Positions 33,744 through 43,220 of a DNA stretch of 64,000 bases are shown one piece after another (the first letter of the stretch is position 1; the number at the start of each line of letters is the position of its first letter). Both the position numbers and the translations under genes were made by a program. Origin of the DNA: Haoranjiania flava (GTDB lineage Bacteria; Bacteroidota; Bacteroidia; Chitinophagales; Chitinophagaceae); assembly GCF_025631005.1 (NCBI RefSeq), contig NZ_JAOTPL010000008.1, forward strand, positions 66,263-130,262, in the 5' to 3' direction. The notes below the pieces were generated by a model. It saw only the letters and a list, made by a program, of their open reading frames with translations, was not told the DNA's origin and did not search any database.

Positions 33744-34730
33744 ATGCGACAAATAGCTTTTCGTGAAGCCTTGCGTGAGGCAATGAGTGAGGAGATGAGA
33801 AGGGATGAGAATGTATTCTTAATGGGTGAGGAAGTTGCCGAATATAACGGAGCCTACAAAGTGAGCCAGGGCATGTTGGCCGAATTCGGTCCGAAAAGAG
33901 TGATCGATACGCCGATTGCTGAACTGGGCTTTGCTGCTATTGGCGTAGGCGCAGCACAAAATGGCTTGCGTCCCGTGGTAGAATTTATGACCTGGAACTT
34001 TGCAGTTCTCGCCTTAGATCAGATACTGAATTCGGCTTCAAAAATGCTGGCAATGAGCGGCGGCCAGCTTGGCTGCCCCATCGTTTTCAGAGGGCCAAAC
34101 GGCAGCGCCGGCCAGTTAGGCGCCCAGCACTCCACAGCTTTTGAGGCGTTGTATGCCAATATACCCGGATTGAAAGTTGTATCAGTGTCCAACGGTTATG
34201 ACGCGAAAGGTTTATTAAAACAGGCTATCCGCTATGAAGAAGACCCGGTGATTTTTATGGAGAGCGAGGTGATGTATGGCGATAAGTCTGAAGTACCCGA
34301 AGAAGAATACTACATTGAGCTGGGTAAAGCTGATGTAAAAAGGCAGGGGAAAGATGTAACGATCGTATCTTTTAATAAAATGATGAAAGTAGCTTTAAAG
34401 GCTGCCGAAGAACTCGAAAAAGAAGGGGTGAGCGCGGAAGTAATAGATTTAAGAACAATCCGCCCGCTGGATTGGAGAACCGTTCTGGAAAGTGTGAAGA
34501 AAACAAACCGGCTGGTAATTGTGGAAGAGCAATGGCCGTTTGCGTCCGTAAGCTCTGAGGTGTCTTACAGGATCCAGAAAGAAGGCTTCGATTACCTGGA
34601 TGCTCCTATCCGCCGCATTACTGCTGCAGATGCGCCTATGCACTATGCACCTACACTGGTAGAAGCCTACCTGCCAAGCGTGGAAAGAACAGTGAAACTG
34701 GTGAAAGACGTGATGTATATGAAGAAATAA
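33744..34730 (+). CDS. pdhB: Pyruvate dehydrogenase complex E1 component subunit beta
   Basis: This is the beta subunit of thiamine-diphosphate-dependent E1, which decarboxylates pyruvate and transfers acetyl to the lipoyl group of E2. The 328 residues start MRQIAFREALREAMSEEMRRDENVFLMGEEV. The transketolase pyrimidine-binding domain (about 1-180) holds GEEVAEYNGAYKVSQG and PIAELGFAAIGVGAA. The C-terminal transketolase domain (about 200-325) has VIDLRTIRPLDWRTV and IVEEQWPFASVSSEV. Length is normal. The alpha subunit gene is not adjacent, which is common in this phylum. A terminator follows at 34752. Confidence 0.95.
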   Translation: MRQIAFREALREAMSEEMRRDENVFLMGEEVAEYNGAYKVSQGMLAEFGPKRVIDTPIAELGFAAIGVGAAQNGLRPVVEFMTWNFAVLALDQILNSASKMLAMSGGQLGCPIVFRGPNGSAGQLGAQHSTAFEALYANIPGLKVVSVSNGYDAKGLLKQAIRYEEDPVIFMESEVMYGDKSEVPEEEYYIELGKADVKRQGKDVTIVSFNKMMKVALKAAEELEKEGVSAEVIDLRTIRPLDWRTVLESVKKTNRLVIVEEQWPFASVSSEVSYRIQKEGFDYLDAPIRRITAADAPMHYAPTLVEAYLPSVERTVKLVKDVMYMKK

Positions 34731-34751
34731 TACAGCAAACTATATGTAAAG

Positions 34752-34781
34752 ATCCCGGTAGTTTTTTGCCGGGATTTTTTT
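34752..34781 (+). terminator. Terminator of pdhB
   Basis: ATCCCGG (34752-34758) pairs with CCGGGAT (34769-34775) around a 10-base loop and is followed by a T-run to 34781. Confidence 0.85.
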
Positions 34782-34878
34782 GTGATGATGTGTGATGGAT
34801 ATTCACGAATGGTAAATTATTTATTTCCGGTAAAACGTGTAGCAATTATTTTTAGTAACTTGCTTTAAAATCATATAC

Positions 34879-35196
34879 ATGCTATTAACTACTACAACTT
34901 TCGTGGAAGGGCATCCGGTAAAAGAACATAAAGGGATTGTATTTGGTGAGACAATAATCGGCGCCAATATTGTGAAAGACCTGTTTGCTTCCGTGCGCGA
35001 TATTGTTGGCGGAAGATCCGGTTCTTATGAAGGCGTGCTGACGGAAGCACGCGAGACTTCTTTGCGTGAAATGGAACAGAGGGCGGCGCAAATGGGCGCC
35101 AATGCTGTCATTGGAATTGATGTGGATTATGAAGTTTTGGGTTCAGGCGGCAGCATGCTGATGGTGAGTGTTTCAGGAACTGCTGTGGTAATTTAA
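34879..35196 (+). CDS. YbjQ family (UPF0145/DUF74) protein
   Basis: This small 105-residue cytoplasmic protein forms pentamers in solved relatives; its function is not settled, though it is sometimes annotated as heavy-metal-binding. The signature is complete: GIVFGETIIGANIVKDLFASVRDIVGGRSGSYEGVL (about 25-60), then EMEQRAAQMGANAVIGIDVDYEVLG. It starts MLLTTTTFVEG, as is typical. It stands alone between the pdhB terminator and an intergenic repeat region. Confidence 0.92.
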   Translation: MLLTTTTFVEGHPVKEHKGIVFGETIIGANIVKDLFASVRDIVGGRSGSYEGVLTEARETSLREMEQRAAQMGANAVIGIDVDYEVLGSGGSMLMVSVSGTAVVI

Positions 35197-35211
35197 TTTC
35201 TGCATCTGTTT

Positions 35212-35500
35212 AATTTTTTCCACGCAAAGAGAAGGAAGCTAAGGTGCGAAGAGGATTGAACTTTTATATTAATCACACTAATCTTTGCGAATTCTCAGCG
35301 TTCCCCTTAGCGCCCTCTGCGAGAAGGTTGAATTATTTTTCCACGCAAAGCGCGCAAAGAGAAGAATCAAAGAACGCTAAGATTGTATCAATGCCGCAAA
35401 GCGTCGTTCTTGCGCACAAGTTAGCGCCCTCTGCGAGAAACCTGAATTATTTTTCCACGCCAAGCGCGCAAAGAGAAGAAGCTAAGGCCGCGGAGGATAT
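35212..35500. repeat. Intergenic 'cacgcaaag' repeats
   Basis: Two near-identical 63-base blocks (about 35310-35372 and 35422-35488) read GCGCCCTCTGCGAGAA, then TTGAATTATTTTTCCACGC, then AAGCGCGCAAAGAGAAGAA. A shorter related piece begins at 35219. They are about 112 bases apart. Such 'cttagcg... / cacgcaaag...' sequences are common intergenic repeats in Bacteroidota. Frames across them are repeats, not genes. The rest of the gap (35197-35557) holds nothing more. Confidence 0.75.
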
Positions 35501-35557
35501 TTAACCTCACTTTACTCTGTGTGAAACCTGTATGCTATTTTACCACGCAAACCTTGA

Positions 35558-37465
35558 TTACAGCGTTTCTTTCAGCCAGGAGAAAAATTCTCTCTGCCAA
35601 AGGAGGCCATTCTGCGGCTTCAATACCCAGTGATTCTCATCCGGGAAGACCAGCAGCTTGCTTTTGATCCCTCTCAACTGCGCAGCCTGGAATGCCTGCT
35701 GCCCCTGCTCAAAAGGTACGCGGTAGTCTTTTTCGTTTTGTATAATGTAGATAGGCGTGTTCCATTTATCTACAAAGTTGCTCGGCGATTGCGCATAGGT
35801 ATACTGTATGCTTTCATCATCTTTTTGCCAGTACGGACCGCCCAATTCCCAGTTTGCAAACCACATTTCTTCTGTAGTACCATACATGCTTCTAAAATCA
35901 AATACACCATTATGTGCAATAAATGTCTTAAACCGGTTGTTGTGCAAGCCTGCTAATTTAAACACGGAATATCCTCCGAAACTGGCGCCAATTGCGCCCC
36001 TCCGCCCTGTATCCACAAATTTTTCCTTAGACAGATCATCAATGGCAGCGAGGTAATCATCTATCACCTGGCCGCCCCAGTCTTTGCTGATCTGTTCATT
36101 CCAGGCAGTGCCAAAACCGGGCATGCCGCGCCTGGATGGCAATAGTACAATATATCCCTGGGCAGCCATCACCTGTACGTTCCACCGGAAGGAATAAAAT
36201 TGTGTAAGCGCAGATTGCGGGCCGCCTTCGCAGTATAGCAGCACAGGATATTTTTTGTTTGGGTCAAAATCCGGCGGGTACACGATCCACTCCATCATTC
36301 TTTTGTTATCGGTAGTTTTTATCCAACGGCGCTCTGTTTGAGAAGGAACAATATTTTTGTAAATATCATCATTCACATGTGTAAGCTGCATTAGCTTGCC
36401 TGTGGCAAGATTTACTTTAAAGATTTCAGCAGCACGGTTAAAATCTTCTTTCATCACCACCAGTTCGGAACCCGTTTCGCCAATGATGCTTTTGATATTG
36501 AAATCACCTTTGGTTAATTGTTTTATCACAGGTGTAGCTTTGGTTAGCCCGATATCATTTACGCTAAACAACTGCAAAGTGCCGTCAACAGGTGCAATGA
36601 AGAAAATATTTCTGCCGTCTTCAGCCCATTTAAAATTATCCACATGTATGTGATCTGCATGGCCGGTAAGGTTGATGGTATTTTTTCCGTGCATCACTAC
36701 AATGTCCTGTTTATCGGCTTCGTAGCCGTCGCGCTTCATTTGCAGCCATGCCAGTATTCCCTGCCTGCCAAAGTCCGGAGCAACGTCATAACCTTTGTTT
36801 GCGTGCGTGAGATTGGTGGTTTTGCCAGTTGATAAGTTGTAGCTAAAAATATCTGTGTTGGTGCTTAGTGCGTATTCGGTACCATACTTTTTCTTGCTTA
36901 CGTAAAGAATGTTTTTACTGTCCGGCGACCAGATAAAATCTTCATCGCCGCCAAAAGGTTGTTGCGGTGCAAAGAATGGCTCCCCCGGCATAATATCTTT
37001 TTTCTCACCGGCAACGCCATCTTTATAAGGAGCGTAGAATACATGCGAAAAATTTCCGTTGAAATATTTGTCCCAATGCCTGTAATTCAGAGAAGTGTAG
37101 ACCTGCCCGGTAGTTTTATCAAGGTCTTCATACCTGTCTTTGCCCATCACATTTTCCAGCCTTACCTCTTCGCTGCTTAAAATAAAATGCCCGTTTGGCG
37201 ATATGCGGTCATTGGCCATAAATTCAAACTTGTCCGTTACTTCTTCTGGCGTACCGCCGTTGATAAAGATCCTGTATGTTTTTTTATTGATTTTATTATC
37301 CTGCATATCTGGCAGGGATACTTCATACAAAACATACCGCTTGTCTTTAGACAAGCCCAAGCCGCTTACCCTGCCTAACTTCCAGAGTATTTCCGGTGTA
37401 AATTTAGTTTGTGCTCCGGCACTCATACTTATTACCATTGCTAATGTAAAAAATAAAAATCTCAT
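35558..37465 (-). CDS. S9 family peptidase (prolyl oligopeptidase-type), exported
   Basis: This is a serine peptidase with a beta-propeller and a C-terminal alpha/beta-hydrolase domain. I start it at 37465, giving 635 residues, because MRFLFFTLAMVISMSAGAQ is a signal peptide; the open frame extends 11 codons further. The N-terminal ~370 residues hold WD-like blades (FIWSPDSKNILYVSKK, FKWAEDGRNIFFIAP). The catalytic triad is readable: Ser495 in GASFGGYS, Asp580 in NEKDYRVPF and His612 in ENHWVL. The N-terminal propeller restricts substrates to peptides. Periplasmic location likely. It is separate from its neighbours, with the fructosamine kinase gene 105 bases upstream. Confidence 0.93.
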   Translation of the reverse strand: MRFLFFTLAMVISMSAGAQTKFTPEILWKLGRVSGLGLSKDKRYVLYEVSLPDMQDNKINKKTYRIFINGGTPEEVTDKFEFMANDRISPNGHFILSSEEVRLENVMGKDRYEDLDKTTGQVYTSLNYRHWDKYFNGNFSHVFYAPYKDGVAGEKKDIMPGEPFFAPQQPFGGDEDFIWSPDSKNILYVSKKKYGTEYALSTNTDIFSYNLSTGKTTNLTHANKGYDVAPDFGRQGILAWLQMKRDGYEADKQDIVVMHGKNTINLTGHADHIHVDNFKWAEDGRNIFFIAPVDGTLQLFSVNDIGLTKATPVIKQLTKGDFNIKSIIGETGSELVVMKEDFNRAAEIFKVNLATGKLMQLTHVNDDIYKNIVPSQTERRWIKTTDNKRMMEWIVYPPDFDPNKKYPVLLYCEGGPQSALTQFYSFRWNVQVMAAQGYIVLLPSRRGMPGFGTAWNEQISKDWGGQVIDDYLAAIDDLSKEKFVDTGRRGAIGASFGGYSVFKLAGLHNNRFKTFIAHNGVFDFRSMYGTTEEMWFANWELGGPYWQKDDESIQYTYAQSPSNFVDKWNTPIYIIQNEKDYRVPFEQGQQAFQAAQLRGIKSKLLVFPDENHWVLKPQNGLLWQREFFSWLKETL

Positions 37466-37570
37466 TATGTATATTGCGTTATGGTTTGCAAAATTCATGT
37501 AGGCAACTCATAGAGTTAAACTGCCTTAGCATGAAACACAACAAATATAATGCTTTTAGGCTTGCCTGTA

Positions 37571-38434
37571 TTATTTGAAATCCTGCAGGGTGTTTCTTAC
37601 ACTATGCAGATAGTGGCCGCCAAATAAAATAGCATGTACCAGCAGGGGGTATAGCTGAGTCAGCGGAAGGCGTTGCCGCCATCCCGGCTCTAAAGGGTAG
37701 GCGGCATTGTAGGCTTCATAAAATGCACGGTCAAAGCCTCCGAAAAGCCTGGTCATGCCCAGGTCCATTTCCCTGTGTCCATAATAAACCGCAGGGTCAT
37801 AAATTGCAGCATTGCCATTTGCTGCCACACAGAAGTTGCCTGACCAGAGATCTCCATGCAGCAATGCAGGAGCTTCTTCGGGAAAAAGATTGCCCGCTTC
37901 TTTGCATAGTTTTTCTGCCTGCAATACATCCGTTTTATTGAAATGGCCGCTGTCATAAAGCTGGCGTACCAAAGGCAGGATGCGCATTCCGCCATAAAAT
38001 TGCTGCCAGCTTGTTGTTTGTTCATTGCTTTGAATTATGCTGCCTATGTAATTGTTTTCGTACCAGCCAAAACAGGCATCAGGCTTTTTATGCATTTCTG
38101 CAAGCGCAGTGCCGAAGCTTTGCCAGAAGTGCTTTTGCGGCGATCCTTTTTCAATGAAGTTCATTAGCAGGTATTGTTTGCCCGCCGCTTCGCCATGTTT
38201 TAAAACTTCCGGCACTGTAAGTGAAAAGTGTTTTCTCAGCGCAGTAAGCCCTTCAGCTTCCTTTCGGAACATCTCCGGGAAAGCTGCGCTGTCATTTACT
38301 TTCAGGAAAAAAATTTCATCAGCAGTTTGCAGGCGATATGTTTTATTGATGTCGCCGCCATACACGGGCAGATGGTTTATTACTTGTAACCCGATGGCTG
38401 AAATTATTTGCTGTACGTCCATGTTATCCTGCAA
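37571..38434 (-). CDS. Fructosamine kinase family protein
   Basis: This APH-fold kinase family phosphorylates ketoamine (glycated) adducts so that they fall off proteins or amines. The 287-residue protein (or 283 from the second Met) has the family's N-terminal KTYRLQTADEIFFLKVN (ATP-anchoring Lys). The catalytic loop LLHGDLWSGNFC (about 191-202) holds the base Asp, and IYDPAVYYGHREMDLGM holds the metal Asp. Cytoplasmic. It ends 105 bases before the S9 peptidase start and begins 18 bases from the outer-membrane protein stop upstream; all are on the minus strand and may be cotranscribed. Confidence 0.93.
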   Translation of the reverse strand: MQDNMDVQQIISAIGLQVINHLPVYGGDINKTYRLQTADEIFFLKVNDSAAFPEMFRKEAEGLTALRKHFSLTVPEVLKHGEAAGKQYLLMNFIEKGSPQKHFWQSFGTALAEMHKKPDACFGWYENNYIGSIIQSNEQTTSWQQFYGGMRILPLVRQLYDSGHFNKTDVLQAEKLCKEAGNLFPEEAPALLHGDLWSGNFCVAANGNAAIYDPAVYYGHREMDLGMTRLFGGFDRAFYEAYNAAYPLEPGWRQRLPLTQLYPLLVHAILFGGHYLHSVRNTLQDFK

Positions 38435-38452
38435 AAAGTAGTGTTGTGATAG

Positions 38453-39010
38453 TTAATTTAACCTGAAACGGTAGCCGACGGAGAAGCCTACAGGGCTGAA
38501 CTCATTCTTAAATTCCACACCTTTTTGCTGCTTAAGGTATGTTCTGTATGCTTCTGGCTCATCACCCCTGACAGGTACATTCAAAGCCAATGAAATATAA
38601 TGTTTCCTGATGCCGTTGCCCGGATACCAGTCTACACCTGCACCAAATGTCGGCGCGTAAAACGCCTTGCTGAGATTGTGGGCATCTTTAATCACTACTG
38701 TGGAATTATTGCCATACATGGCTGTCAGAAAAGGTACTACGCGACTGGTTTCATTTATAAAGAATCTTCCCTTCAGCCCCGCGTTGTAACTGAATCCTAA
38801 GAGATTGTAACCGCCACCGGCGAACAGGCCTATATTCTTTTGCGGATAAAAAAGAAGGTTGGCGCCGATGTTGCCATACTCAAATCCCACACCGATACCC
38901 AGGTTGATTTTTTCAGTTTCAGGAGAGTTTATATCCTCTGCCATTAGTTGTGCATTCAACTGAAAACAACTTAAAAAAATAAACAGAAATACTGCGTAAT
39001 ACTTTTTCAT
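38453..39010 (-). CDS. Outer membrane beta-barrel protein
   Basis: This 185-residue protein has a signal peptide (about 1-20, LNAQLMAED) and alternating hydrophobic/aromatic strands (LGIGVGFEYGNIGANLLFY, NIGLFAGGGYNLLGFSYNAGLKGRFF), ending VGFSVGYRFRLN, a beta-barrel C-terminal strand. It most resembles the small OmpW/porin-type barrels of Bacteroidota without a definite subfamily. Function unknown. The gene lies between the porin gene upstream (74-base gap) and the fructosamine kinase gene on the same strand. Confidence 0.8.
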   Translation of the reverse strand: MKKYYAVFLFIFLSCFQLNAQLMAEDINSPETEKINLGIGVGFEYGNIGANLLFYPQKNIGLFAGGGYNLLGFSYNAGLKGRFFINETSRVVPFLTAMYGNNSTVVIKDAHNLSKAFYAPTFGAGVDWYPGNGIRKHYISLALNVPVRGDEPEAYRTYLKQQKGVEFKNEFSPVGFSVGYRFRLN

Positions 39011-39084
39011 TAAAAAAGGTTTTTATAAGATAAAATGTTAACCCTTTAAAATTACGCTACAATATTTACATATTCAAAAAAATA

Positions 39085-40398
39085 TTAAAACATAAATTGT
39101 GTCCTGAGCGTGAAGATATTGTCTTTTACATCCTGCTCGAAGCCCGCGATGCTGGTTGCTTCATTTCTGATATGATCATACCAGAATAGAATCTTTAAGT
39201 GATTGTTGATGTGCCTCAGAAAGCCCATGCCTATTGTGTTATAGCGTATATCAGCTTTGGAGAGGCCATAGGTTTTATCAATTTCCCGGCCACTGACTTT
39301 GGTGTTGGGGTCGTACCAGTCGTACTTCAGTACCAACTGGTTTTTTTTGCCTGCAATATTCTGTACCAGGTTAAAATAAGCGCCGTCAAAAGGACGGGTG
39401 TATAGGGGTTGTTTTATGTTATTGTTTACAGGGTAACTGCCGGGAGTAGAGGAGTGGTCTTTAGTTCCTGTTTGCAATCCAAAAATATATTCTGCCCTCA
39501 TTTCTGTTTTCCAGTTCTTTGAAGCGGTTTCTATTGCTATATCAGCGCCGTAATATTTGCGTGGTGCAAACTTTTGGGTATTATCGCCGCTTTGCAGCTG
39601 CATGCCCCAGGTATTGCCGGTTTGTTGCATAGCATAATATTCAGGCGCTTCGCTTACAATGCCGCCCAACAAAGCGCTGACGCCGCCGCCTATGGCCAGG
39701 TTGTTTAAAGGAGCTATTTCCACAGGTTTTGCAGAGAGCCTGGTAACGATGTCTTTTTTATTGTCGAATTCTCTTGGTCCTGAAAGTCCCTGGCCGTTAT
39801 AAACTGCAAAATCTAACTGCACATGCTTTAAAAAGTTTTTGGCCTTACGCGGGTTAATGGAAAGTTCAACTCCCAGGTCGCGCTCGGTCTTCATCAATAT
39901 CTGCGACATGCGCCCGCGCTCTGCTGCTTCTCTCTGGGAAGAACTTAATTGCAGCTCAAAGCCAAAAGGCCGCGCCATCACGCCTGCGGTCAAAGAAAAC
40001 AAATGCAGCTTGTTTTCGTAATACCTTCCCCAGAAATCCCTGATATTCACGCCCTGCTCTGTACCATCGAACTGGAAAACAAAAAATGTAGCGGGCGAAC
40101 CATCTTTGTGAAAGTGCACATAGTCTGCCCTTAAGCGTCCTCTCCTCAACCTGAAGCGGTTATCCGAATTTTCTGCAAAAGCGCCGCCCTGGTAATCTGC
40201 ATCCACGCCCTTTTGCTGCGCTACTTGAAACTGCGGTTGCATGTACCCTGAGAAAGAAAGGTTGCTTACTTCATCATCAATGATCTTTACCTGCCTGCCT
40301 TTTAAAACTATGGTATCTACTACGTCTGTAAGTAAGCGCTGGCTATATCCGCTGATCACTGAGAATAACAAAAAAGTGAATAAAACTGCGTACTTCAT
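39085..40398 (-). CDS. Porin of the phosphate-selective O/P type
   Basis: This is an outer-membrane porin. The open frame starts at 40443, but I choose the ATG at 40398 because MKYAVLFTFLLFSVISGYSQ is a signal peptide. The 437-residue product has a short N-terminal coiled segment, then the family signature LSFSGYMQPQFQVAQQKG and RFRLRRGRLRADYVHFHKDGSPATFFVFQFDGTEQGVNIRDFWG (about 45-120). A barrel follows, ending FTLRTQFMF with a C-terminal Phe. Substrate is unknown; the family is named for phosphate or polyphosphate porins but is broader in Bacteroidota. Confidence 0.9.
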   Translation of the reverse strand: MKYAVLFTFLLFSVISGYSQRLLTDVVDTIVLKGRQVKIIDDEVSNLSFSGYMQPQFQVAQQKGVDADYQGGAFAENSDNRFRLRRGRLRADYVHFHKDGSPATFFVFQFDGTEQGVNIRDFWGRYYENKLHLFSLTAGVMARPFGFELQLSSSQREAAERGRMSQILMKTERDLGVELSINPRKAKNFLKHVQLDFAVYNGQGLSGPREFDNKKDIVTRLSAKPVEIAPLNNLAIGGGVSALLGGIVSEAPEYYAMQQTGNTWGMQLQSGDNTQKFAPRKYYGADIAIETASKNWKTEMRAEYIFGLQTGTKDHSSTPGSYPVNNNIKQPLYTRPFDGAYFNLVQNIAGKKNQLVLKYDWYDPNTKVSGREIDKTYGLSKADIRYNTIGMGFLRHINNHLKILFWYDHIRNEATSIAGFEQDVKDNIFTLRTQFMF

Positions 40399-40461
40399 CT
40401 CAGAAAGTTTTAAATTTTTAAGGATGGCAAAAGTACAAAACACGCAATTGTAACTGAAATT

Positions 40462-41415
40462 TTATTTCCATATTTTATAACACCATCTTTTTAGTTTGCC
40501 TTCAAAATCAAACGGGGTAGTAGCTTTGGTAATGTCTTTTATTTTAGCTGCACGAATATTTTGTTCATCTAATGCAAATTTGGTGTAGTTGGTACTGAAA
40601 TAAATTACGCCATTATCTTTTAAAGACCGCAGACAATCATTGATAAGTTCAGTGTGATCGCTCTGTATCTCAAGAAAATCTTTCATGCGTTTGCTGTTGC
40701 TGAAAGTAGGCGGATCCATTACTATGAGGTCAAAGCTACAGGGCTGCAATGTTTTCAGGTATTGCTTTACATCTGCATGTATAAAATAATAGTTTTTGTC
40801 GGAGAAATTATTAAGCTTAAAATTTTCCTGTGCCCATGCCAGGTAAGTTTTTGAAAGGTCTACTGATGTAATGCTTGCTGCATTTCCCGCGGCTGCGTAT
40901 ACAGAGAATGAACCGGTGTAACAAAACAAATTCAGCACATCCTTACCGCTGCTTTCTTGCATCACCATGCTGCGTGTAACGCGGTGATCAAGAAATAGTC
41001 CTGTATCCAGGTAATCGGTAAGGTTGACTTTAAACTTTAAATTGTTTTCTTCTGCCGTAAAGGAATGGCTTTCTTCCTCCTCGGCTTTCTGGTATTGAGC
41101 GCCTGCTACCCGGTGAGACATTGTTCTTCTCTGGCGCACAAAAATTTTTTCTTCCGGCACATTCAATATTTGTGCGATGGTCTGTAAACATTCGCCAAGC
41201 CACTGTTCATGCACTTCTTCGTCCATCCCGTGCCGGCGCAGGTATTCGGCTACATATACTTTATCACCGTAAAGTTCTATGCTGAACGGAAACTCGGGCA
41301 GGTCATGATCATAAACACGGTAGCACGAAATGTTTTGCCTCCGTGCCAGTTTGCTTTTGTGCTTATACACTTTCTGCAGCCGGTTTTCAAACATCGAATA
41401 TTTCCCTGTGTTCAT
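40462..41415 (-). CDS. Class I SAM-dependent rRNA methyltransferase (RlmK/RlmI-like)
   Basis: This probably methylates 23S rRNA. I choose the ATG at 41415 (MNTGKYSMFENRLQKVYKHKSK, 317 residues). The open frame extends upstream to 41484, but those residues overlap the divergent prmA promoter and look non-coding. The sequence FENRLQKVYKHKSKLARRQNISCYRVYDHDLPEFPFSIELYG matches the start of the RlmK half of E. coli RlmL (m7G2069). Motif I is LNLFCYTGSFSVYAAA, and motif IV is DLIVMDPPTFSNSKRM. The N-terminal THUMP half of RlmL is absent, so it is a stand-alone catalytic half. Confidence 0.85.
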   Translation of the reverse strand: MNTGKYSMFENRLQKVYKHKSKLARRQNISCYRVYDHDLPEFPFSIELYGDKVYVAEYLRRHGMDEEVHEQWLGECLQTIAQILNVPEEKIFVRQRRTMSHRVAGAQYQKAEEEESHSFTAEENNLKFKVNLTDYLDTGLFLDHRVTRSMVMQESSGKDVLNLFCYTGSFSVYAAAGNAASITSVDLSKTYLAWAQENFKLNNFSDKNYYFIHADVKQYLKTLQPCSFDLIVMDPPTFSNSKRMKDFLEIQSDHTELINDCLRSLKDNGVIYFSTNYTKFALDEQNIRAAKIKDITKATTPFDFEGKLKRWCYKIWK

Positions 41416-41456
41416 ACTGCAAAAATCTTTTATTAAAGCCGAAAAACAAAAAACAG

Positions 41457-41464
41457 TATTTTTG
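41457..41464 (+). promoter_or_regulatory. -7 type element of prmA
   Basis: TATTTTTG ends 18 bases before the prmA ATG, matching TANNTTTG. The minus-strand methyltransferase gene starts 41 bases away on the other side, so this is a compact divergent promoter region. Confidence 0.45.
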
Positions 41465-41482
41465 AAATGAACTCTACAAAAC

Positions 41483-42301
41483 ATGCAGCATTATAAACAA
41501 ATAAAAATAGCAGAATTAACGCCGGAACGCAGAGATTTACTGATCGCTTTGCTGTCTTGTACAGGCTTTGACGGGTTTGAAGAAAGTGAAAATGAACTGA
41601 AAGCGTTTGGTAATGCATCCTCTGTAGATATGAAGCGTTTGCAGCAGTTAGCCGGATTGCATGAGTTCAGCTACACAGAAGAAGACATCCAAGAGACAAA
41701 CTGGAATGCCCTGTGGGAATCGAATTTTGATGCTGTGACCGTTGGTGATTTTGCAGGCATCCGTGCACACTTTCATCAGCCATTCAAAAATGTGCAGCAT
41801 GAAATATTGATCACACCTAAAATGAGTTTCGGCACCGGCCACCATGCCACCACCTTTATGATGATTGAGCAAATGTCAAAGCTTGATTTTGCTGGTAAAC
41901 ATATTTTTGACTTTGGCACAGGCACCGGCGTGCTGGCAATACTTGCTGAAAAACTGGGCGCCGAATCCGTGACGGCCATTGACAACGATGAGTGGTCAAT
42001 AGAAAATGCCAAAGAGAATGCAGATAAAAATCATTGTACACAAATAACTGTGAAGAGGGCAGACACTGCTGCCGTAAATCAGCAATTTGATATTATACTG
42101 GCCAACATCAATAAAAACGTATTGCTGGAAAATATGGCGGTGTTAGCTTCGCAGCTTAAATATGGCGGTACGCTGCTTATGAGCGGATTGCTCCGGGAAG
42201 ACGAGCAGGATATTGTAGCGGAAGCTTTAAAGTATCAACTGCAAAAAATATCAGGAAGCAATAAGCTACAATGGATTGCGCTGGTATTTGGGCAAATATA
42301 A
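41483..42301 (+). CDS. prmA: Ribosomal protein L11 methyltransferase
   Basis: This enzyme methylates Lys side chains and the N-terminus of ribosomal protein L11 with S-adenosylmethionine. The 272-residue protein has the short N-terminal substrate-recognition domain (about 1-90) and TPKMSFGTGHHATT (112-125), diagnostic of PrmA. Motif I is FDFGTGTGVLAILAEKLGAESVTAIDND, and FDIILANINKNVLLE is the NPPY-like motif region. Its start, MQHYKQIKI, lies in the divergent gap with the rRNA methyltransferase. Two translation-apparatus methyltransferases sharing a promoter region is a sensible pairing. Confidence 0.95.
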   Translation: MQHYKQIKIAELTPERRDLLIALLSCTGFDGFEESENELKAFGNASSVDMKRLQQLAGLHEFSYTEEDIQETNWNALWESNFDAVTVGDFAGIRAHFHQPFKNVQHEILITPKMSFGTGHHATTFMMIEQMSKLDFAGKHIFDFGTGTGVLAILAEKLGAESVTAIDNDEWSIENAKENADKNHCTQITVKRADTAAVNQQFDIILANINKNVLLENMAVLASQLKYGGTLLMSGLLREDEQDIVAEALKYQLQKISGSNKLQWIALVFGQI

Positions 42302-42351
42302 TATTGGGTATACGTTAAATGTATTGTAAGCTTTTATTTACGATTTTACCA

Positions 42352-42359
42352 TATTTTTG
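42352..42359 (+). promoter_or_regulatory. -7 type element of plsY
   Basis: TATTTTTG matches TANNTTTG and lies 38 bases before the plsY ATG. No -33 box is clear. Confidence 0.35.
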
Positions 42360-42397
42360 TATCTTAGTCTAACACTAACTGTTTAATTTTAGCATTG

Positions 42398-43078
42398 ATG
42401 CAGGAATTATTATTAATCATATTAGCCTATCTTATTGGTTCTGTACCGTCCTCGGTATGGATATCCAGACATTTTTTCGGCATTGATATCCGGGAATACG
42501 GCAGTGGCAATGCCGGCGCTACCAATACTTTCCGTGTGCTGGGTAAGAAATGGGGTACTATTGTAATGATCATGGATGTATTGAAAGGCTTCCTGGCTAC
42601 TTCGCTTTTTATATTTTTGCCAAAATATGTTGGTGCAGATGCCGAGATCATGCGCGTGAATTTTATGATCGGTTTGGGGCTTACAGCAGTGTTGGGGCAT
42701 ATATTCCCTGTCTGGGCAAATTTTAAAGGAGGAAAAGGTGTGGCAACCCTGTTCGGCATGGTAATAGCCATTCAGCCTTTGGTAGCCATGTGTTGTGCAG
42801 CAGTATTTCTGCTGGTATTATTTCTTACACGCTTTGTTTCTTTAAGCTCTATACTCGCAGGCATTGCTTTTGCGGTTTTTATTCTTTTTATTTTTAATGT
42901 AGAGGCTCAATCCTATAAAGTTTTTTCGGTGGTGGTAGCTTTGATGATCGTATTAACGCATCAGAAAAACATCAACCGCCTTCTGCAGGGCACGGAAAAT
43001 AAGGTACCCATTTTAAAACATAGAGACAGGAGAAAAGCCAGGAAAAACCGTCGGCAAAACCTGAACGACGGAGATTAA
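42398..43078 (+). CDS. plsY: Glycerol-3-phosphate acyltransferase
   Basis: This inner-membrane enzyme uses acyl-phosphate to acylate glycerol-3-phosphate, the first step of phospholipid synthesis. I choose the ATG at 42398 over the TTG three bases earlier; this gives 226 residues. The three PlsY motifs are present: SVPSSVWISR near residue 16, GSGNAGATNTFRVLGKK near 36-52, and FKGGKGVATLFG near 108-119. Five to six membrane spans. The C-terminal tail (HRDRRKARKNRRQN) is unusually basic and cytoplasmic. It follows prmA by 96 bases and has its own -7-like box. Confidence 0.95.
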   Translation: MQELLLIILAYLIGSVPSSVWISRHFFGIDIREYGSGNAGATNTFRVLGKKWGTIVMIMDVLKGFLATSLFIFLPKYVGADAEIMRVNFMIGLGLTAVLGHIFPVWANFKGGKGVATLFGMVIAIQPLVAMCCAAVFLLVLFLTRFVSLSSILAGIAFAVFILFIFNVEAQSYKVFSVVVALMIVLTHQKNINRLLQGTENKVPILKHRDRRKARKNRRQNLNDGD

Positions 43079-43220
43079 CCCATAGATTGTATTGAATATT
43101 TTATTGCCGGAGACCTCACCGGTTTTTTAAAACTACCGATCGAAGGCTTTGTTAGAGATCAACATTTTTTGGTACAAATATTGTTTTGCTACAATTATAT
43201 AACTTTAAAAGCAACACATC